Below are positions 32,722 to 45,207 of a DNA stretch of 53,281 nucleotides, piece after piece. The notes beneath the pieces were generated by a model. That model did not search any database. It was not told the origin of the DNA and was given only the letters and a program-made list of their open reading frames with translations. The DNA lies in NCBI GenBank assembly GCA_015499985.1, contig JAAAUF010000154.1, forward strand, positions 1-53,281, given 5' to 3'. The stretch comes from Haplosporangium gracile (Eukaryota > Mortierellomycota > Mortierellomycetes > Mortierellales > Mortierellaceae). The number at the start of each line of letters is the position of its first letter. The first letter of the stretch is position 1. Position numbers and translations under genes: made by a program.

Positions 32722-33483
32722 GTTGAGATGACTAGAGTGGAAGAGGAGGAAAAGTGAGGAGGAAGTGAGGAGGAAGTGAAGAGGAAGAGGCGAAGAAGTG
32801 AAGACAAGAAGAAAGCGAGCAATTAGCAAACTTGACGCCTTTATTTAATTAAACGATCAAGAAAGTCCCGACTGAAAGACTATTCAGGCACCTTGACTCA
32901 GGGGTACCTCACGGCTCTTCATTAGCCACCCGATGCTAGGAAAAGTTAATGAAAGTTAATAATATGAAAGCTTTGTTTTCTAAACAATCGATATCGAAGG
33001 TGGTGGTGGGTTACCCTCCGCTCGCTGCCGTTGTTATTGACCCTTCTTGACTGTCTGCTTTTTCACGAAGCCAGCTAGGGTATGTACCAAGCGGTTGGGG
33101 GACTTGATTTCGTCTTTTGGGCAGTTTTTTTTTTTTTTTTACTTTCCGATGGCCAGGGATCTGTCGCGCCTTCTACGAAAAAAAAGACTGGGGGATCTCT
33201 GAGCTCCCAGTATGCTCTGACTATAGGCACAATGTCTCTTTTGTGAGCCCAAACAACGTGTGTGTGTGCTGCCCGATTGTCCGATTTCGATGTGCCTGTG
33301 TTGGTGAGCCCTTTAATGTCGCAAGATTTTAGACTCGCCATTTTGTTTCCTAGCCTCTCGCGTTGTCGTTGTACCGCTTGGATAAGTTTTATCAGAATGT
33401 CCCCTCAACAAAGAACGACAAAGGAAACACCAGTAGTTGGTCATCTGTTAAAACGTTGTTTTTTATTGTACAAAAATTAATTT
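32722..33483. other. Spacer between the tandem GH16 copies
   Basis: 762 bp. It carries a GA-rich block beside the relic (32740-32815), a T-run at 33126-33140, and the poly(A) signal of the intact GH16 gene at 33462. No gene seen. Confidence 0.45.
33462..33467 (-). terminator. Candidate poly(A) signal of the intact GH16 gene
   Basis: TTTATT on +, AATAAA on the gene's strand, 17 nt past the stop codon. Confidence 0.5.
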
Positions 33484-34582
33484 TTAAAGGAGAATAGTGA
33501 AGGCGAGGGCGACGGCGATGATAGCTGTGCAGCCCTGAGCGAAAATAGCCTTTGTATCCTCTGAACCAGAACTCTTCCTGCTCCCTCCACCCTGTCCATC
33601 CAAATTACTACCATCATGCTTGGCGCTCTTGTTGCTATTGCCATCGACGGTGGGGGAAGGTGAGCTTTCCAACGGCTCATCAAAGCTCTCCTCACCATTG
33701 GGTCCTACGAGGCACGGAGAATACCTCATATTTCTGAACTGCGCCGACGGAATGGATCCATCCTCCGGATACGTAAACTTGCCCGCCCAATCAATGTTCA
33801 CCTCCCGCTGCACCTGTGCCCACGAATTAATTGCCAGCTTGTAATTCGCCTTGCTCGGTGGAGCAGTCGCAACATCCGACCGGTTCAGAACCATAAGTCC
33901 ATCGACAAACCACGCAATGTATTTCGGATGCCACTCAAACGCATAGTTGTGCCAGTCCGTCGAGGCATTGAAGGGTAAATCGATCGAGACCGGGTTCTGT
34001 TTGTGGTCATGCCAGACATTCATCCATCCGACCTTGTTGTTGAGGCCCGTCAGTTCAATGTCAATCTCGGAGATTTCGTTAGCGATGAGGAAGAAGGAGG
34101 TGACTTGGCCGACGGTGCTGGAGGCGATCATGTCAATCGAGTAGCGGCCGTAGCCGAGGTTGTTCTGACGGTAGATCAGCTCGCCGCAGGAGAAGGGCTT
34201 CAGTTCAGAGTCCTTGCCGATCGTGATTTTTGTCCCACTGTCTGACATGTGCACCTGTGTGCGTGTAAACGCGCAGCCTAGCAGGGGGAAAAGATTATAG
34301 TCAGATGTGAGAAGTGGCAAAGGAGGAGGTTAGTTATGGAGAATACATTTTTTCTTTGTCGATTGGGGGGGCGAGGGGTGTGTGGAGCTATTCACTTTTG
34401 AAATAGAGGAAAAAATACTTACCCCATCGTTCGGGTCCCCATCCGTTGGCTATAATAAAGTTGTCGGGGTTGTCGAGCGATTCATAGAATCCAGAGGCCT
34501 GGACTGAAGCTGACGATGTGGCTATCATCAATAGGCCGGCGGCGAAAGGGCCCAAAGACGCGAGCGAGAAGGGTGTCTTCAT
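33484..34582 (-). CDS. GH16 Crh-like cell-wall transglycosylase, GPI-anchored
   Basis: Two exons (34423-34582 and 33484-34277) encode 317 residues. The N-terminal 30 residues are a signal peptide (MKTPFSLASLGPFAAGLLM). The beta-jelly-roll domain opens with ESLDNPDNFIIANGWGPERW, then FSCGELIYRQNNLGYGRYS. The catalytic motif is SEIDIELTG (nucleophile Glu124, Asp126, acid/base Glu128), the GH16 E-x-D-x-E pattern. It is followed by GWMNVWHDHKQNPVSIDL and WHPKYIAWFVDG. Fungal Crh enzymes link chitin to beta-glucan in the wall; the ELTG variant after the triad differs from the EFLG/EWLG of yeast Crh1, so specificity is open. The tail is Ser/Asn/Gly-rich with a hydrophobic end (AIIAVALAFTILL), a GPI-anchor signal that places it on the cell surface. 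The 145 bp intron splits the codon of Gly54. It is the intact member of a tandem pair. Confidence 0.92.
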
Positions 34583-35729
34583 ATTATGTCTGTTTGAAAA
34601 GCAGATGTATGAGGTTATAGAGGGAATGGATGATATGTGAAAAAAAAGACTGTGTGCTTGTTGTTATTGAAGAAGAGTCAGAGTATTAACACCATTTATA
34701 TGCAAACAGCTTTGTAAGTGAAACCGAGTACCGATAATGAGCCCATGATACCTTTAAAGCGCAAAAAGACGCGTGCGGGGTGGTGTGAAGGAGACACAAA
34801 AAATGTTTCATAAAAAAAAATCGTGTTGTCTCTTGAAAGATTGTTGAGAAGCAAGCAATAAAAAAAAAAAAGGGTAGAAATTGTTTTTTTTTTTTTTTTT
34901 TTTTCTTGTGGCAACCACCATCCCTTCTCGTAGATTGCTCCAATGACCGTATGATCTCAATCTTGTCTTCATCTCCGCATCCTCGAACATGACAAATAAA
35001 AAAAAAAAAAAGTAGGAAACGGCTTAGTTCACATATCTGGAAAAATAGAAGAAAAAAAAAAGCACGTTCTTGTCTCGGAAATATGTCATTATTCTTCTCT
35101 GGCGGAGAGAAGATCAAGCAACGACCATACTCTGCTTTTGTCAAAGGTAAGATATCGACTCTAAATTGATCAGAAAAGTTGGTCTCAGCATGTCCTCCTT
35201 ACATGTTAAAGCGCATCATGTTAAGAAAAATCAATTATTTATTTGTCAAGAACTATTCGACAACACAAAAAAAAAAAAAAAAATAGAAACTGGGCACCAC
35301 AATAAAGGATTCATTGGACCAGGCAGTTTATATGCATCGACTTGTTGGTATATGATTTTTCCAAGGAAAAATAAAGAGGATGGTATCTGGAAACTAATGT
35401 AGCTGTCTGATAAAAAACGCTTGTGTTTGAGTGTTGTGGATAGGAGAGAAAATAACTACGCAAAGGCTAAAAGAAACAAGGGAGCAGCGAAAGCAAAGAA
35501 AAAATGGGACGAAGGAAAGCAAAGAGCGCGATTAATAATGCTGGAGATTGGAAGAGGAAGTGAGCGAAAACGAGCGAATAAAATAAAAACTAGATGATTA
35601 AAATGCTGGAGGTGAGAGGAGGTTGAAGATGAGCTCAAGATGTTGAGGTTGCTGAAAGGATCGATTAGCTGGCAAAGATCGCAAACTGAGACAAGGAATA
35701 GATGAGTGAATGGATGACTGATAACCCTT
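34583..35729. other. Spacer between the kinase 3' end and GH16 5' end
   Basis: 1.15 kb, very A/T-rich with homopolymer runs (T at 34884-34903, A at 34999-35011 and 35268-35282). The GH16 promoter must lie in the left part. Frames through it are short and compositionally biased. No gene seen. Confidence 0.45.
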
Positions 35730-38700
35730 TTAGCCCTGAAGCCAAGGATCATTGCAGGCCTCAGCTGCCGATGGACGATGCTCCGCGGTGAGGTTCATCA
35801 GACGCTGTGTGAACGCAATGTACTCTCGCGACATGCCCGACGATTCAAGTGCTGCCCAGTTGGGTGGCGACTGGGCTTCGAGCGCGTCGTGGGTGTGATA
35901 TGGGTATATTCCACTCGCACTGTAATGAAAAAAGCATAGGATGATCCATTAGTTTGTGGACTAAATTTGCAAACGTGAAATATCCCAATCGAGATGAAAA
36001 AGAAGAATGACGAGGTGTAACTTACACGACAAACATGGTGACGCCCAAGCTCCAGATGTCGCATGCTCGGTAGTTGATCCACTCACGGCGACGGATACGC
36101 TTCATCTTGCGGACGACCTCGGGCGCGGCGTAGAGTGGGGTTCCAACCGGTTTCCGACCGCTGTTACAGTCATGCTCGACTGCAAGACCCCAGTCCGCCA
36201 AGAAGGCATCAAACCGGTGGTCAAAGTTGTACAGAGTCGAAGAATCCATGGACGACCGGCCGTCGGCATCATCAGTCATGTCCATGTAAGAGCTCTCGTT
36301 TGCAAATGTACTGCTCAAGATACTCGAGCTGTCGTTGAGGATGCGAAGGGCGGGCGCGCGGCCATTATGATGGTTTTTGTTGACCATGGTGTTATGGCTG
36401 GTGTAAGTGTTGAGGGTGTTGAGGGTGTTGGCCTTGCTGCTGCCACTCTTGGATTTTAGGTGAGTCGATCCCTCGGCGTGCCCGTTGTTGCGAAGCCAGC
36501 CTTTCTTGGTTCGGAGCAAAATATTTTCGGGCTGGCAGAATTCAAATTGATTGCATACATGGTATTAGTTTTGGTGGTAGGACAAACCAATGGCATTTTT
36601 AAAGTTGCAAGCAATCACGCGAGTTCCTTTCCCACCTGTACATACCTTGATGTCACGGTGGGTGATATCCTGACTGTGGGCATACTTGAGGCACTCAAAG
36701 ATGGGCGCAAGAATATGACGGATCTCCTCCTCGCGCATGTTGATGCCATTAGAGTACGAGTTGAGATCCGACTGAGCCAACTCCATAACAAAATAGAATT
36801 TGGTGGCCGTTTCGACCACACGAGTCATCTTGCAGATACCAGGCTATCGAAAGATAACGAAAATGAAATCGTGATTAACTAACAATGCCTCTTAACAAAC
36901 ACTGCATCATGGTATCTGAAAATTAATTGTAGACTTACACCGTCTTTGAGGTAGTCGACGAACCAGGCCTCGTTTAAGAGACGGCGATTCTTGACCTCTT
37001 GCATAGGATCCTCGTTGACAATGCCGAATCGACGGTTGACAGTCTTGTATATGACCTTGATGGCCAAGTCTTGACCGGTTGTAAGATCAATCCCTTTGTA
37101 GACGTCCGCATGATGACCCTTGCCAAGGACCTGACTCTTGAAGAGCTTGTAGTTATCGGCAAGAATCTTTGTCTTTTCGAACCAATTGTTTTTGGTCTGT
37201 TTCCATATTTTTTTCAATGAGAGAAAAGCGGAGAATGTAGCCGTTAGTCAATTCAGTCTGCATTTCCACAGAAAGGCATAAAATCAGCTTAGGAGTGAGA
37301 AAGAGAGGTGACTTACCCGACGGCAGTAGACCCAGTTGGCTGGGCGGGGGTAGACATCGCGACCTTTCCATCGACGAACAGGGTCGAAGAAGCCGCGAGC
37401 CTCGAGTTCGGCCTCTTTCTGTTCAGCAGCAAGCTAAGTCAAGAGAGATGAGAGAAGAATTAGAAAGGAACAAAATAGATGGATTGTCAGTTGTGTGGAT
37501 GGCGGCGCGTTATCATTGGTCAATTGCCATGTCCCTTCTCTGTTCCTGTTGTGCCACCAAATAAATTACCCTAGCCCATTTGGTCAGGATAGAGACAGAG
37601 AGATGTTTCAACGTGTAACAACACCAGAAATAAAGACTTACTCGTTCTTTGGCAGCTCTGTTCAAGGGTCGTTCTTTGTTAATAACCCGGTCGATACGCT
37701 CTGCTGTGGCCATATCGAGCTCCTTGATCACCTATTTCCTCAACAGGAGATAAAAAAAAAGGAGCGACAGTTTGAAAAAAAAAAAGACAAGAAAAGAGAG
37801 AGCAGAAAGGTGATATAGTGCGAATGTGGAGGAGGATATAAGAAGAAAAGGGAAAAAGGAAAAGGGCCGGTTAGTATTTAGGGCCATCATGCAAAATGCA
37901 TGCACCTCTCACACAAGATATCGGGTCTAGGCAACAAGAAAAAAATTCAGGAGACAGGGCGAGAAAAAGAGGGCCATGAGACAGCAAAAGGAGAAAGCAA
38001 GCGAGAAGCGAGTGGATGAGGGGGTGTACGGCGACAAAGCGACAAACACAACGACGCGCGATGTTGACAGTGCCAAAGAAGCCGAGCGATGGAGAATGGC
38101 AGTAGCAGAATCACCCACCCTTTTTTTCTTTTTTGTTTCGTACACTCACCCCTCGAAAAGAGCGACACGGTAAGGATAGATCTTCAGCTCTTTGGATATC
38201 TGTCCAACCTCCTGACAATTGCCTTGGTGTTCCCGCACTTTATCTTCTCGCTTTACTGTCCCCTAGGTGAGGGTGTCTCTCAATCTTTGACCTTCCTATG
38301 CGCCCTTATTCCCTTTGTTACTATTCTGCCTCCCCTGGTGGCCCACTTTTTTTTTTTTTCCTTGCCTTAAAGTTTCTTTCTTGTCCTACCTTCCCCTTCA
38401 CTCTTCACCCCTTGGTAAAGACATAACCGTCTTTAAAACTGCGAATAAAGAATCTTTAGTGCTGTTTTTAGAACCTTACCGGTGGTGCCTTCTTGTTTGC
38501 CTTGGACACATAGTGGAGGTGTAACGTCTCTTGCGAGGCAGGCCATTGACGTGGAATCTTGTTAAAGATCATCAGGTTCTTGGTGGGCTTGTCAAGTTCA
38601 GCGGGAGTGGGCGTCAATGGAGTTGTGGGCGCAGTCAACGGCGAAGAACCCTTGGTGCTCTGCTGCTGACTGTGTTGGTGGGAGGTTGTAGGGCGGTGGT

Positions 38701-39898
38701 GATGGTGACCGGACGCAGGCCGAACGGGAGTTGAGGGTTCTATTTTTAATCGTGCTCCCGTCGTGAATGACGGACTGTCACCACACGAGTGGGTGCTGGC
38801 CGTATCTTGCACGTGAATCGCATCCTTCTTGTCAGTCTTGTAGCTCTGATCGTAGTGCTGCTGCTGCTGTTGGTGGTGATGATGGCTCGACTGGTCAAGA
38901 AAGACGATGGCTTGCTTCTTGGGAGGCTGTTGAGCTTGCTCGTAATGCAATTGTTGCTGTTGTTGAAAAGCTCCGTTGGAATGAAAGAGGACCGGGCTGG
39001 ATTTAGGGCTGTCAGAACTGTCGTGCTTAGAATGGTATGAGTCTTGGCCAGATGGAGGGCGAGTCTCATCAAAGAGGGTAGAAGACGAACAGCGAGCACG
39101 GGCTTGTCGAATGTGGTCAGAGGTGTAGGGATTGGAGGAGTAGTGGTCCCAGACATCGCAGTCAGACATCTCAATTTCTAACACTTCCCCCTCTGCGAAT
39201 GCGTCAGCTGGGACCTCAGAGAGATCGCTGGCATTAAGCGGGAGCATGACTCCGTCACGGCTCATATGTGCACGGACAGTGGGTGAGGAGTCGAACATGG
39301 ACGGGATGGTGGCGGCAGGGTGAGCAGAGTACTCCTGGTAGTGTTGCTGATAGTGTTTCGAGGAGGGGCGATGGCGGGAAGAAGGGGAGGTGGAGGAAGG
39401 AGGGTGATTTTTGTTGTTGTTGTTGTTGTGGTGAAAAGAGGGTGAATGCTGTTGTTGATGCTGTTGCTCCGTAGAAAATACAGCGGGAAGGGGGGTGAGG
39501 GACGCAGTCGAGGGGAATCGAGTGAGGATGGGGGACGAGGTGTGTTCGTGAGAGTAAGGCGCTCTCTTCTGGTGGCCGGAACCTATCCTGGCGTTGCAAG
39601 AGAGCACAGCATTGTTGATGCAGTCGGTGCTTTGACTGGAGTGAGGGAAGCGATTCTCTTCTGCGACTTGTCCTGACGGTCTCCTCCCCTTGTCCGAATC
39701 AATGTTGTCGTATTGAGGATGGTGTTCGTGATGGTGTTCGTGATGGTGTGAGTGAGACTGATAGGATTCGAAACTGCCCCGACCCTGATTCGCAAACAGG
39801 TTGGCACTTAGCACCGAGTCATGGTCCACGTCGATATCGCCTTGAAATTCCTGGACTAACCCCATTTGACGGTCGTTCATGACAACAATGGTCTCCAT
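35730..39898 (-). CDS. Serine/threonine protein kinase with long Q/H-rich N-terminus and catalytic-domain insert
   Basis: Seven exons on - (38480-39898, 37642-37731, 37317-37433, 36939-37196, 36646-36843, 36026-36531, 35730-35919) encode 925 residues. Residues 1-450 are disordered, rich in Ser, His, Gln and Asn. A conserved-looking linker (IKELDMATAERIDRVINKER; FFDPVRRWKGRDVYPRPANW) leads into the kinase domain, about 560-920. The glycine loop is LGKGHHADVYKG (567-569, third glycine replaced), the ATP lysine is Lys589 (LAIKVIY), and the catalytic loop is HRDIKPENIL (Asp692, Lys694). The magnesium motif is DWG (Asp807), not DFG. Between the two lie about 115 residues against about 18 in PKA, an insert of roughly 97 rich in Ser/Asn/Thr. 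The activation segment ends GTPLYAAPEVV and the F-helix is CDIWSLGVTMF. All key catalytic residues are present, so activity is expected. I cannot name the subfamily. Confidence 0.88.
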
Positions 39899-41250
39899 CC
39901 TGGTCTATTGTAATATCAATAATAAGCTGCTGCTGGTTTGTTGTTGCAAGAGTTATCTGTGGAGGGGAAGAAATTGGAGGCGCAAAAGCGCAATGAAGAG
40001 GAGAAGGAGGAGGAGGATAAATGTGAGCGGTGTGCTTTTTGTAAGCGCTTGTTTGTTTGTTTGTTTGTTTGTTTGTTTGTTTGTTTGTTTGTTTGTTTGT
40101 GTGTATATTTTCCCGCTGGAGTGGCAAGCTGGCGGGAGGACAAAAAGAGATATATGAGGAAAAGGATTTGTTTTTTGTCTGCAATTGAAAACAAAGAAAA
40201 GGGCTGTTGATTGCACAGGAGAGAGACGTGGTAGTCCGAGTATCTGGTGTATATGCATGTGTGTGTGTTTTCTGATTCAGAACAACAAGAATGCAAATGG
40301 AATGAGGTAAAGTAAATTGAAGAGAAGAGATCTTTTCATAAAAGAAGGCAGACAAAGTAAACAAGACGAAAGAGAATAATAAAAAAAAGAGGAGAAACGC
40401 ACTCACGGAGAAGACGAATGGGAAAGAGAAGAAAGAGCGAGAAGGAGGAGGTGTTGGTGGTGGTGGCGGAGAGGGAGGGGAGGGGAGAGGAGAGAAAAGA
40501 AGAGAAGAGAGGAACAGGAGAGATGAAGAGAAATAGGCACTCGAAAGTAAGGCCTGATTGAGGCCGACAATATTGATAATAAGAACATACAGTAAGAAAT
40601 GTAATGGTATCCAGTGGGGGTCATGGAGCGGGGACCATGCGATGTTGTTGACTATAACCCGCTTGTGATTACTGCGGGTTAAGAGGAGGGAAGGATAGGA
40701 TGTTGTTAGTTGTTCAAGTCAGGCGAGGTGGTCTGCAAGAGAAAGTGGAAGTGGACGTGACAGTTGAAGTGGAAGTGTAAGTTGGAGTGGAGAGGATGAA
40801 TGAGTGAATGGTGCTTTGTGAAGGAAGAGAGAGGTGAATGAGTATGGAGCCGAGAGTGGAGAGTGGACCAATGCGAGAGAGTGAAGAGAAGTGGAAAGTG
40901 GAGAGTGGAGAAGTGAGTAAAGAGAACAAGGGTAAGAAAGAGAAGCGAGAGAGAAAGTGCGCCTCTTCATCCAACCATCGGGCGGTAAAAAATGACCGAT
41001 GCTGGACACAGACTGCAAATCTGAGGGTTCTCGTCCAATCCTCCAATGGCCTTTGTTATGCCATAGCGCTGACCTTTTTTGACTTTTGATTTGGTTTTCA
41101 TGTTCTGCAAAAAAAAAAATGCATTGACCGCGGCGACTCCGCTTGAGCCAATTTATCCACCCCTTGCTCTCTTCACCTCTTCCCATGCCAGTTAGCTGCT
41201 CTTCGTTTCTGATTTGTGACCCGGACACCCTCTTTATTTTTGCTGCTCCT
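39899..41250. promoter_or_regulatory. Kinase upstream region with GTTT repeat and purine blocks
   Basis: Upstream of the kinase start. It holds the GTTT microsatellite, then GA-rich blocks (40380-40540 and 40720-40960) which are CT-rich on the kinase strand and probably belong to its promoter and leader. Many overlapping frames exist, all Ser/Leu/Phe low complexity. No gene recognised. Confidence 0.45.
40049..40100. repeat. (GTTT)n microsatellite
   Basis: About 13 perfect GTTT units, AAAC on the kinase strand, roughly 150-200 bp upstream of the kinase start codon, possibly inside its 5' leader. Confidence 0.95.
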
Positions 41251-44200
41251 CGTCATTTCCATTCTTTCCGGAGCCTAGAGAGGCGGAGTGAATAAAATAG
41301 GCAGAAAAGAGTCATTCTTGGTCGGCGCCCACTCAACAGCCAGAAGTCGGTTAAACCGCGCAAGCTTAAATAGACATTGCATTTTCGGACCTGGTGCAAA
41401 TGGCTCAAAGGCAAAGAAAAAAAAAAAAGAAGAGGCAAAACGGAAGGACGCACATACATCAACGCACACGAGGTGGTAAAGTGAAGTGAAGGCATGTATG
41501 GCAGTATATGTATGTATGTTTGTTTGTTTGTATGCAATATTATGATTGTAATCCCCGATGCACTTTCATGTACTTTTTTTTTGGGAGGTGAGCAAGCAGG
41601 GTTGACTCCAGCCTCTGTCTCTTTTTTCTTAGGCGCAACTGCTCGAGTGAAGCAGGAAGGATGAAGTGGCTGGCAGTGAAATAACAAAAAAAATATGGAG
41701 GGGAATGGTGCGGACGCGTTGGTTGTTGACAGCGTGTGTTGCACAAAAAAATGGTTGAAGGGACAAACAGTGCCGCATAAGGGCATTTTTGGGCGTAAGG
41801 GAGTCCCATCTTGGGAAGGATAGAAGGAGAATGGAGAGGGCGTCATGAGATGGGTTTGTTTTGCCTACCTTACTGTGTGCGAAAATCCAGGTGAACGTAG
41901 ACGTCTGGAGGAGGGGATAAGTGATAGTGGGCGTGAATGGAGGACAGAGGAGAAGTTGTCTGTCGATAAGTTGGTTGGTCAAAGGGATGAGGGGTAAAGG
42001 AATGGTCGGCTGCAGTTAGATGTGCACAACAGCCAGCTTTTTTTTTGTTGTTGCTTTTTGTGTGCCCGAGGGTTCAGGGGTGTGGGTGGTCGTACAAAGT
42101 TTGTTCAGTCAAATGGAGCATCAATTTTAGGGTTGAGAGTTGGAGGGGGTCAATGAGAGGTGGTTGTGACGGATGGGTGAAGGTGAAGGATGGGGGTGGG
42201 TACTGAGGATGAAGGATGAGCGGTAAGGGATAAGGCCGAGTTGAGGCGATTCCTGGAGAGAAGTGCCACGGGAAAGTGTTAGCACAAGGAGTGTCGAGAG
42301 AAGGGACAATCGCCAAGTGAGGAAGGGAAGGATGGACCAGAAGAGACAATAAAAAGAAACAAAGAGAAGAGGAGGAAGAAGAGAAGAAAAGAGTGGGAGG
42401 AAAAGGACGAGGAGTAGGAGAGAAGTAAAGAAAGCAGGAAGGAAATGAACGAATGAGTGTCTGAAGAGAAAGAAAGAAAGAGGAGGAACACACGGTGAAG
42501 TGAATGCGAGAGAGATGAAAAGGGAAAAGGAGAAAAAGACTATAGATGCAATTCAATTAAAGATAAAAAGGGATAACAAAAGGGAAAGGAAAATAAAATG
42601 GAGAGTAATAACATGTAGCGAACAAAAGTAATACAAAGCAGAAACAAATAAAGGTAGACGAACAGAAAGGACGCTCGGGACAGGCACGGTCCAGTAAGGG
42701 CCAGGAAGAAAAGAAGGAAGGCAGAGAAAAAGAGCGAGAGAAAAAAAAAAAGAGGAAGGGAGAATGAGAAAGTGAGGAAGAGAGGAAGGAGAGCGTAGCG
42801 ATGAGAGTATTGCTGCTGCCGCCGCCGCTGTGTTGTTCATCTACAATTGCAGGGTTGTGATGATGAAGCTGACGATGATGGCAAAGGCGAAGACGAAAGC
42901 GAAGAGTTGAAAAATTATTCATTATCCATTATCAGACCCGTCAAACAAGCGCCTTTTACTACTGCAGTTGGCATCGATGTTTATCATCAACCTCGATATT
43001 GACTTGGGTTGAACAACGCTTGCTGCTTGAATCTCTTGTCCAACCTGTCAATATTTTGGCTGCAGACTGACGTTCATCTCTTCAGACTATGTTTCTTGCC
43101 ATCGAGACATTGGTGTGTTCAACAAGCCGCCAGCAATGACGGCCGGCCAAGTGGGGATCCCATGTGCCCCATAGACGTGAACCAAGGACGAAAAAGACTC
43201 AGCATTCACAAAATGGCCTCGCGGAGAGGACTCTTGCCATCTATGAAGCCGAGAAAACATCGAAACCCAACAAAGGATTACATTCAAAAGGTGAGCCTAC
43301 GTTTTTTGTTACTTGTTCTTCAATCAACGCGGGTTAAACCGCTTTTTGGCCAACCTTATTGATTCCTTTCACTCTTTTTCGTTTTTTACTTTTAAGATCC
43401 ATCCTTTCTCCGTCTTTTTTTCTTTTTTTCTGGTCGTATCATGCCTAATGAAAAAGTATATGACGAATAGTAGCTAGACTATTGCGTCCTTGACAACCTC
43501 GGGTTAAAGAACACCTTCGTCTTCTTTGGCCCATTCTTCTTAGTGAAACTAGGTATCTCTCTATCCCACAACTCTCAACCCTCCAGGTACTCGAACATAA
43601 CCAAAAAGAGCCATGTTAATCCACAACGCGAAAAAAAACAAAAAAAAATGACCCATGTGTGAAAATGATCAAATTCACTTGAGCCAAATGGCTCAACCAC
43701 TCAATCAGAACGTTGCATTGATTGAACACGACAAGGAAACACACATAGCTAGAAACAAAAAAAGCTATTTGCGTTCATATCCAATCTCTCGACAACTCCT
43801 GCCTCCTTTCAAGTTCTCTCCTGAATAAAAAAGAAATATTATGAGCATTGGCCATGAGCGCGAAGAGTTTGGAACTCCTTCGGTTTCGTTTGTTTTGTGA
43901 GATTTTAATATTAAAGGATGTCCAGCATTGGCTCCTTACTTTTTTTTTGCTTCTCATTTCTTATTCATTGACTCTCGTCTCTCACTTCGGCATGCCCAGC
44001 AAAAGAAAAAGAAACAAAACATAATGGACTGGGTCCAATAGATAAACTCATCAGCCCAACGCTACGCTAATTCAAAAAGGAGGGCATGTTGAGAACTTGA
44101 CAGACAAATAAAAGAGACAAGGCGGACCGAAAAAAGGGAACATAAAAGATATTTTTGTTCTCGACATGAAGAGAATGTTGAATGGTCCGTCCATCACTCC

Positions 44201-45207
44201 CGGAGCAGAGTTTAACCCACCTATCTAACGTTGCAAAAGAACACGGGCGAGTAAGTGCCAATGAATCAAGGCGGCTACAACAGTCAAGGGGCGGGTGCGT
44301 GTTGATCCGCAAGGGGGGATCAAGAGAATGACGGTTTGGAGGCGGGTTGACGATTTTTCATCCATATTTTGCCACATCCACAGATCATTAAGAGAAGAGA
44401 GTTGGTGAAATGTACTTCAACCACAAAGCTTAGGATAGATGAATGTGCTTTTACGCGATCCTGCTTTTTTTTTTTTTTTTTTTTCTTTTCTTGTCATTCA
44501 CTCTTCATTCTCAAGAAGCCTTTTCTTCCAAATCAACATCATTCGTCTCTCTTTGTGTTGACAATCAAGACAGTTGAAAGTATGTATATGTATACCTTTG
44601 AGGAGAGAAAGAAAGGAAAGGCTATTATTAACATGCCGCATCTCTCTTATTTTTTTCTTCTTTTCTCCATAACAGTCTTCTCGGTCTGTAGATCGGGTAC
44701 CATAACAATGAGAATACGCGTTCAAGTATCTCCGTAGAACTGAAGTACTCCTGGAGAATTACGGATGATCAGTCGTGTAAAGAGAGACGTACGCGATCGC
44801 CGTCGCGCTGAGTCTAGGGTTGTATGCTTCTTTACCGTCGTCGATCTTTTGCTTAGCACAAGTACCGGCCCGTCGAAAATCTTAGCAGAGGCAAGCGTCA
44901 TGTGATAGTTGAGTCTGACCAATCAACTTCAGGCCCATGTGAATCCCTTTCGACCGATCGGTCTGCCTGCCCTGCTCTCAGAGCAACAACAGACTGGAAG
45001 CAAAAAAAAATCGAGTGTCATTTTTCCCTTCTGGCTTTGCACTTTTTTACTCTTCTCCCACTTTGTCCACTCCTTCACCTCCACTCTTCACTCTCCACTC
45101 TCTCCATTCATTCGCCCCGACCTTTTCTTTTTCTTCTTTTCTTTGCTCTACTCTTCCTTCTCTCCTTTCTTTCCCCTTTCTTACTTCGACAAACACGTTT
45201 ATAAAAC
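41251..45207. other. Gene-free region with extended polypurine tracts
   Basis: Almost 4 kb without a recognisable gene. 42310-42540 and 42700-42800 are over 80 percent purine on + by eye (AGAGGAGGAAGAAG style). 43030-43290 has a more balanced composition and one frame ending at a possible donor site (CAAAAG|GTGAGC), but no family is recognised and the frame lacks a partner exon. 44467-44484 is a T-run. The last 200 bp before 45208 are pyrimidine-rich, the PEX13 promoter/leader. I saw no tRNA, rRNA or transposon ends. Confidence 0.4.

Noticed and set aside
32911..32935. Upstream ATG AAG followed by a GT as a rescue exon for the GH16 relic
   Set aside because: Splicing it to the CTCTAG acceptor near 32730 puts the signal-peptide region in the wrong frame, so it does not restore the gene.
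40049..40100. Regular repeat considered as a CRISPR-like array
   Set aside because: It is a perfect tetranucleotide microsatellite with no spacers, in a eukaryotic genome.
40403..42922. Many 70-200 codon - frames in the large spacer
   Set aside because: Composition follows the polypyrimidine bias of the strand (runs of Ser, Leu, Phe, Pro). No motif, no splice continuity.
44700..44830. Compact GC-richer stretch before PEX13 considered as a tRNA
   Set aside because: No cloverleaf pairing and no T-loop GGTTCRANNCC motif could be found on either strand.
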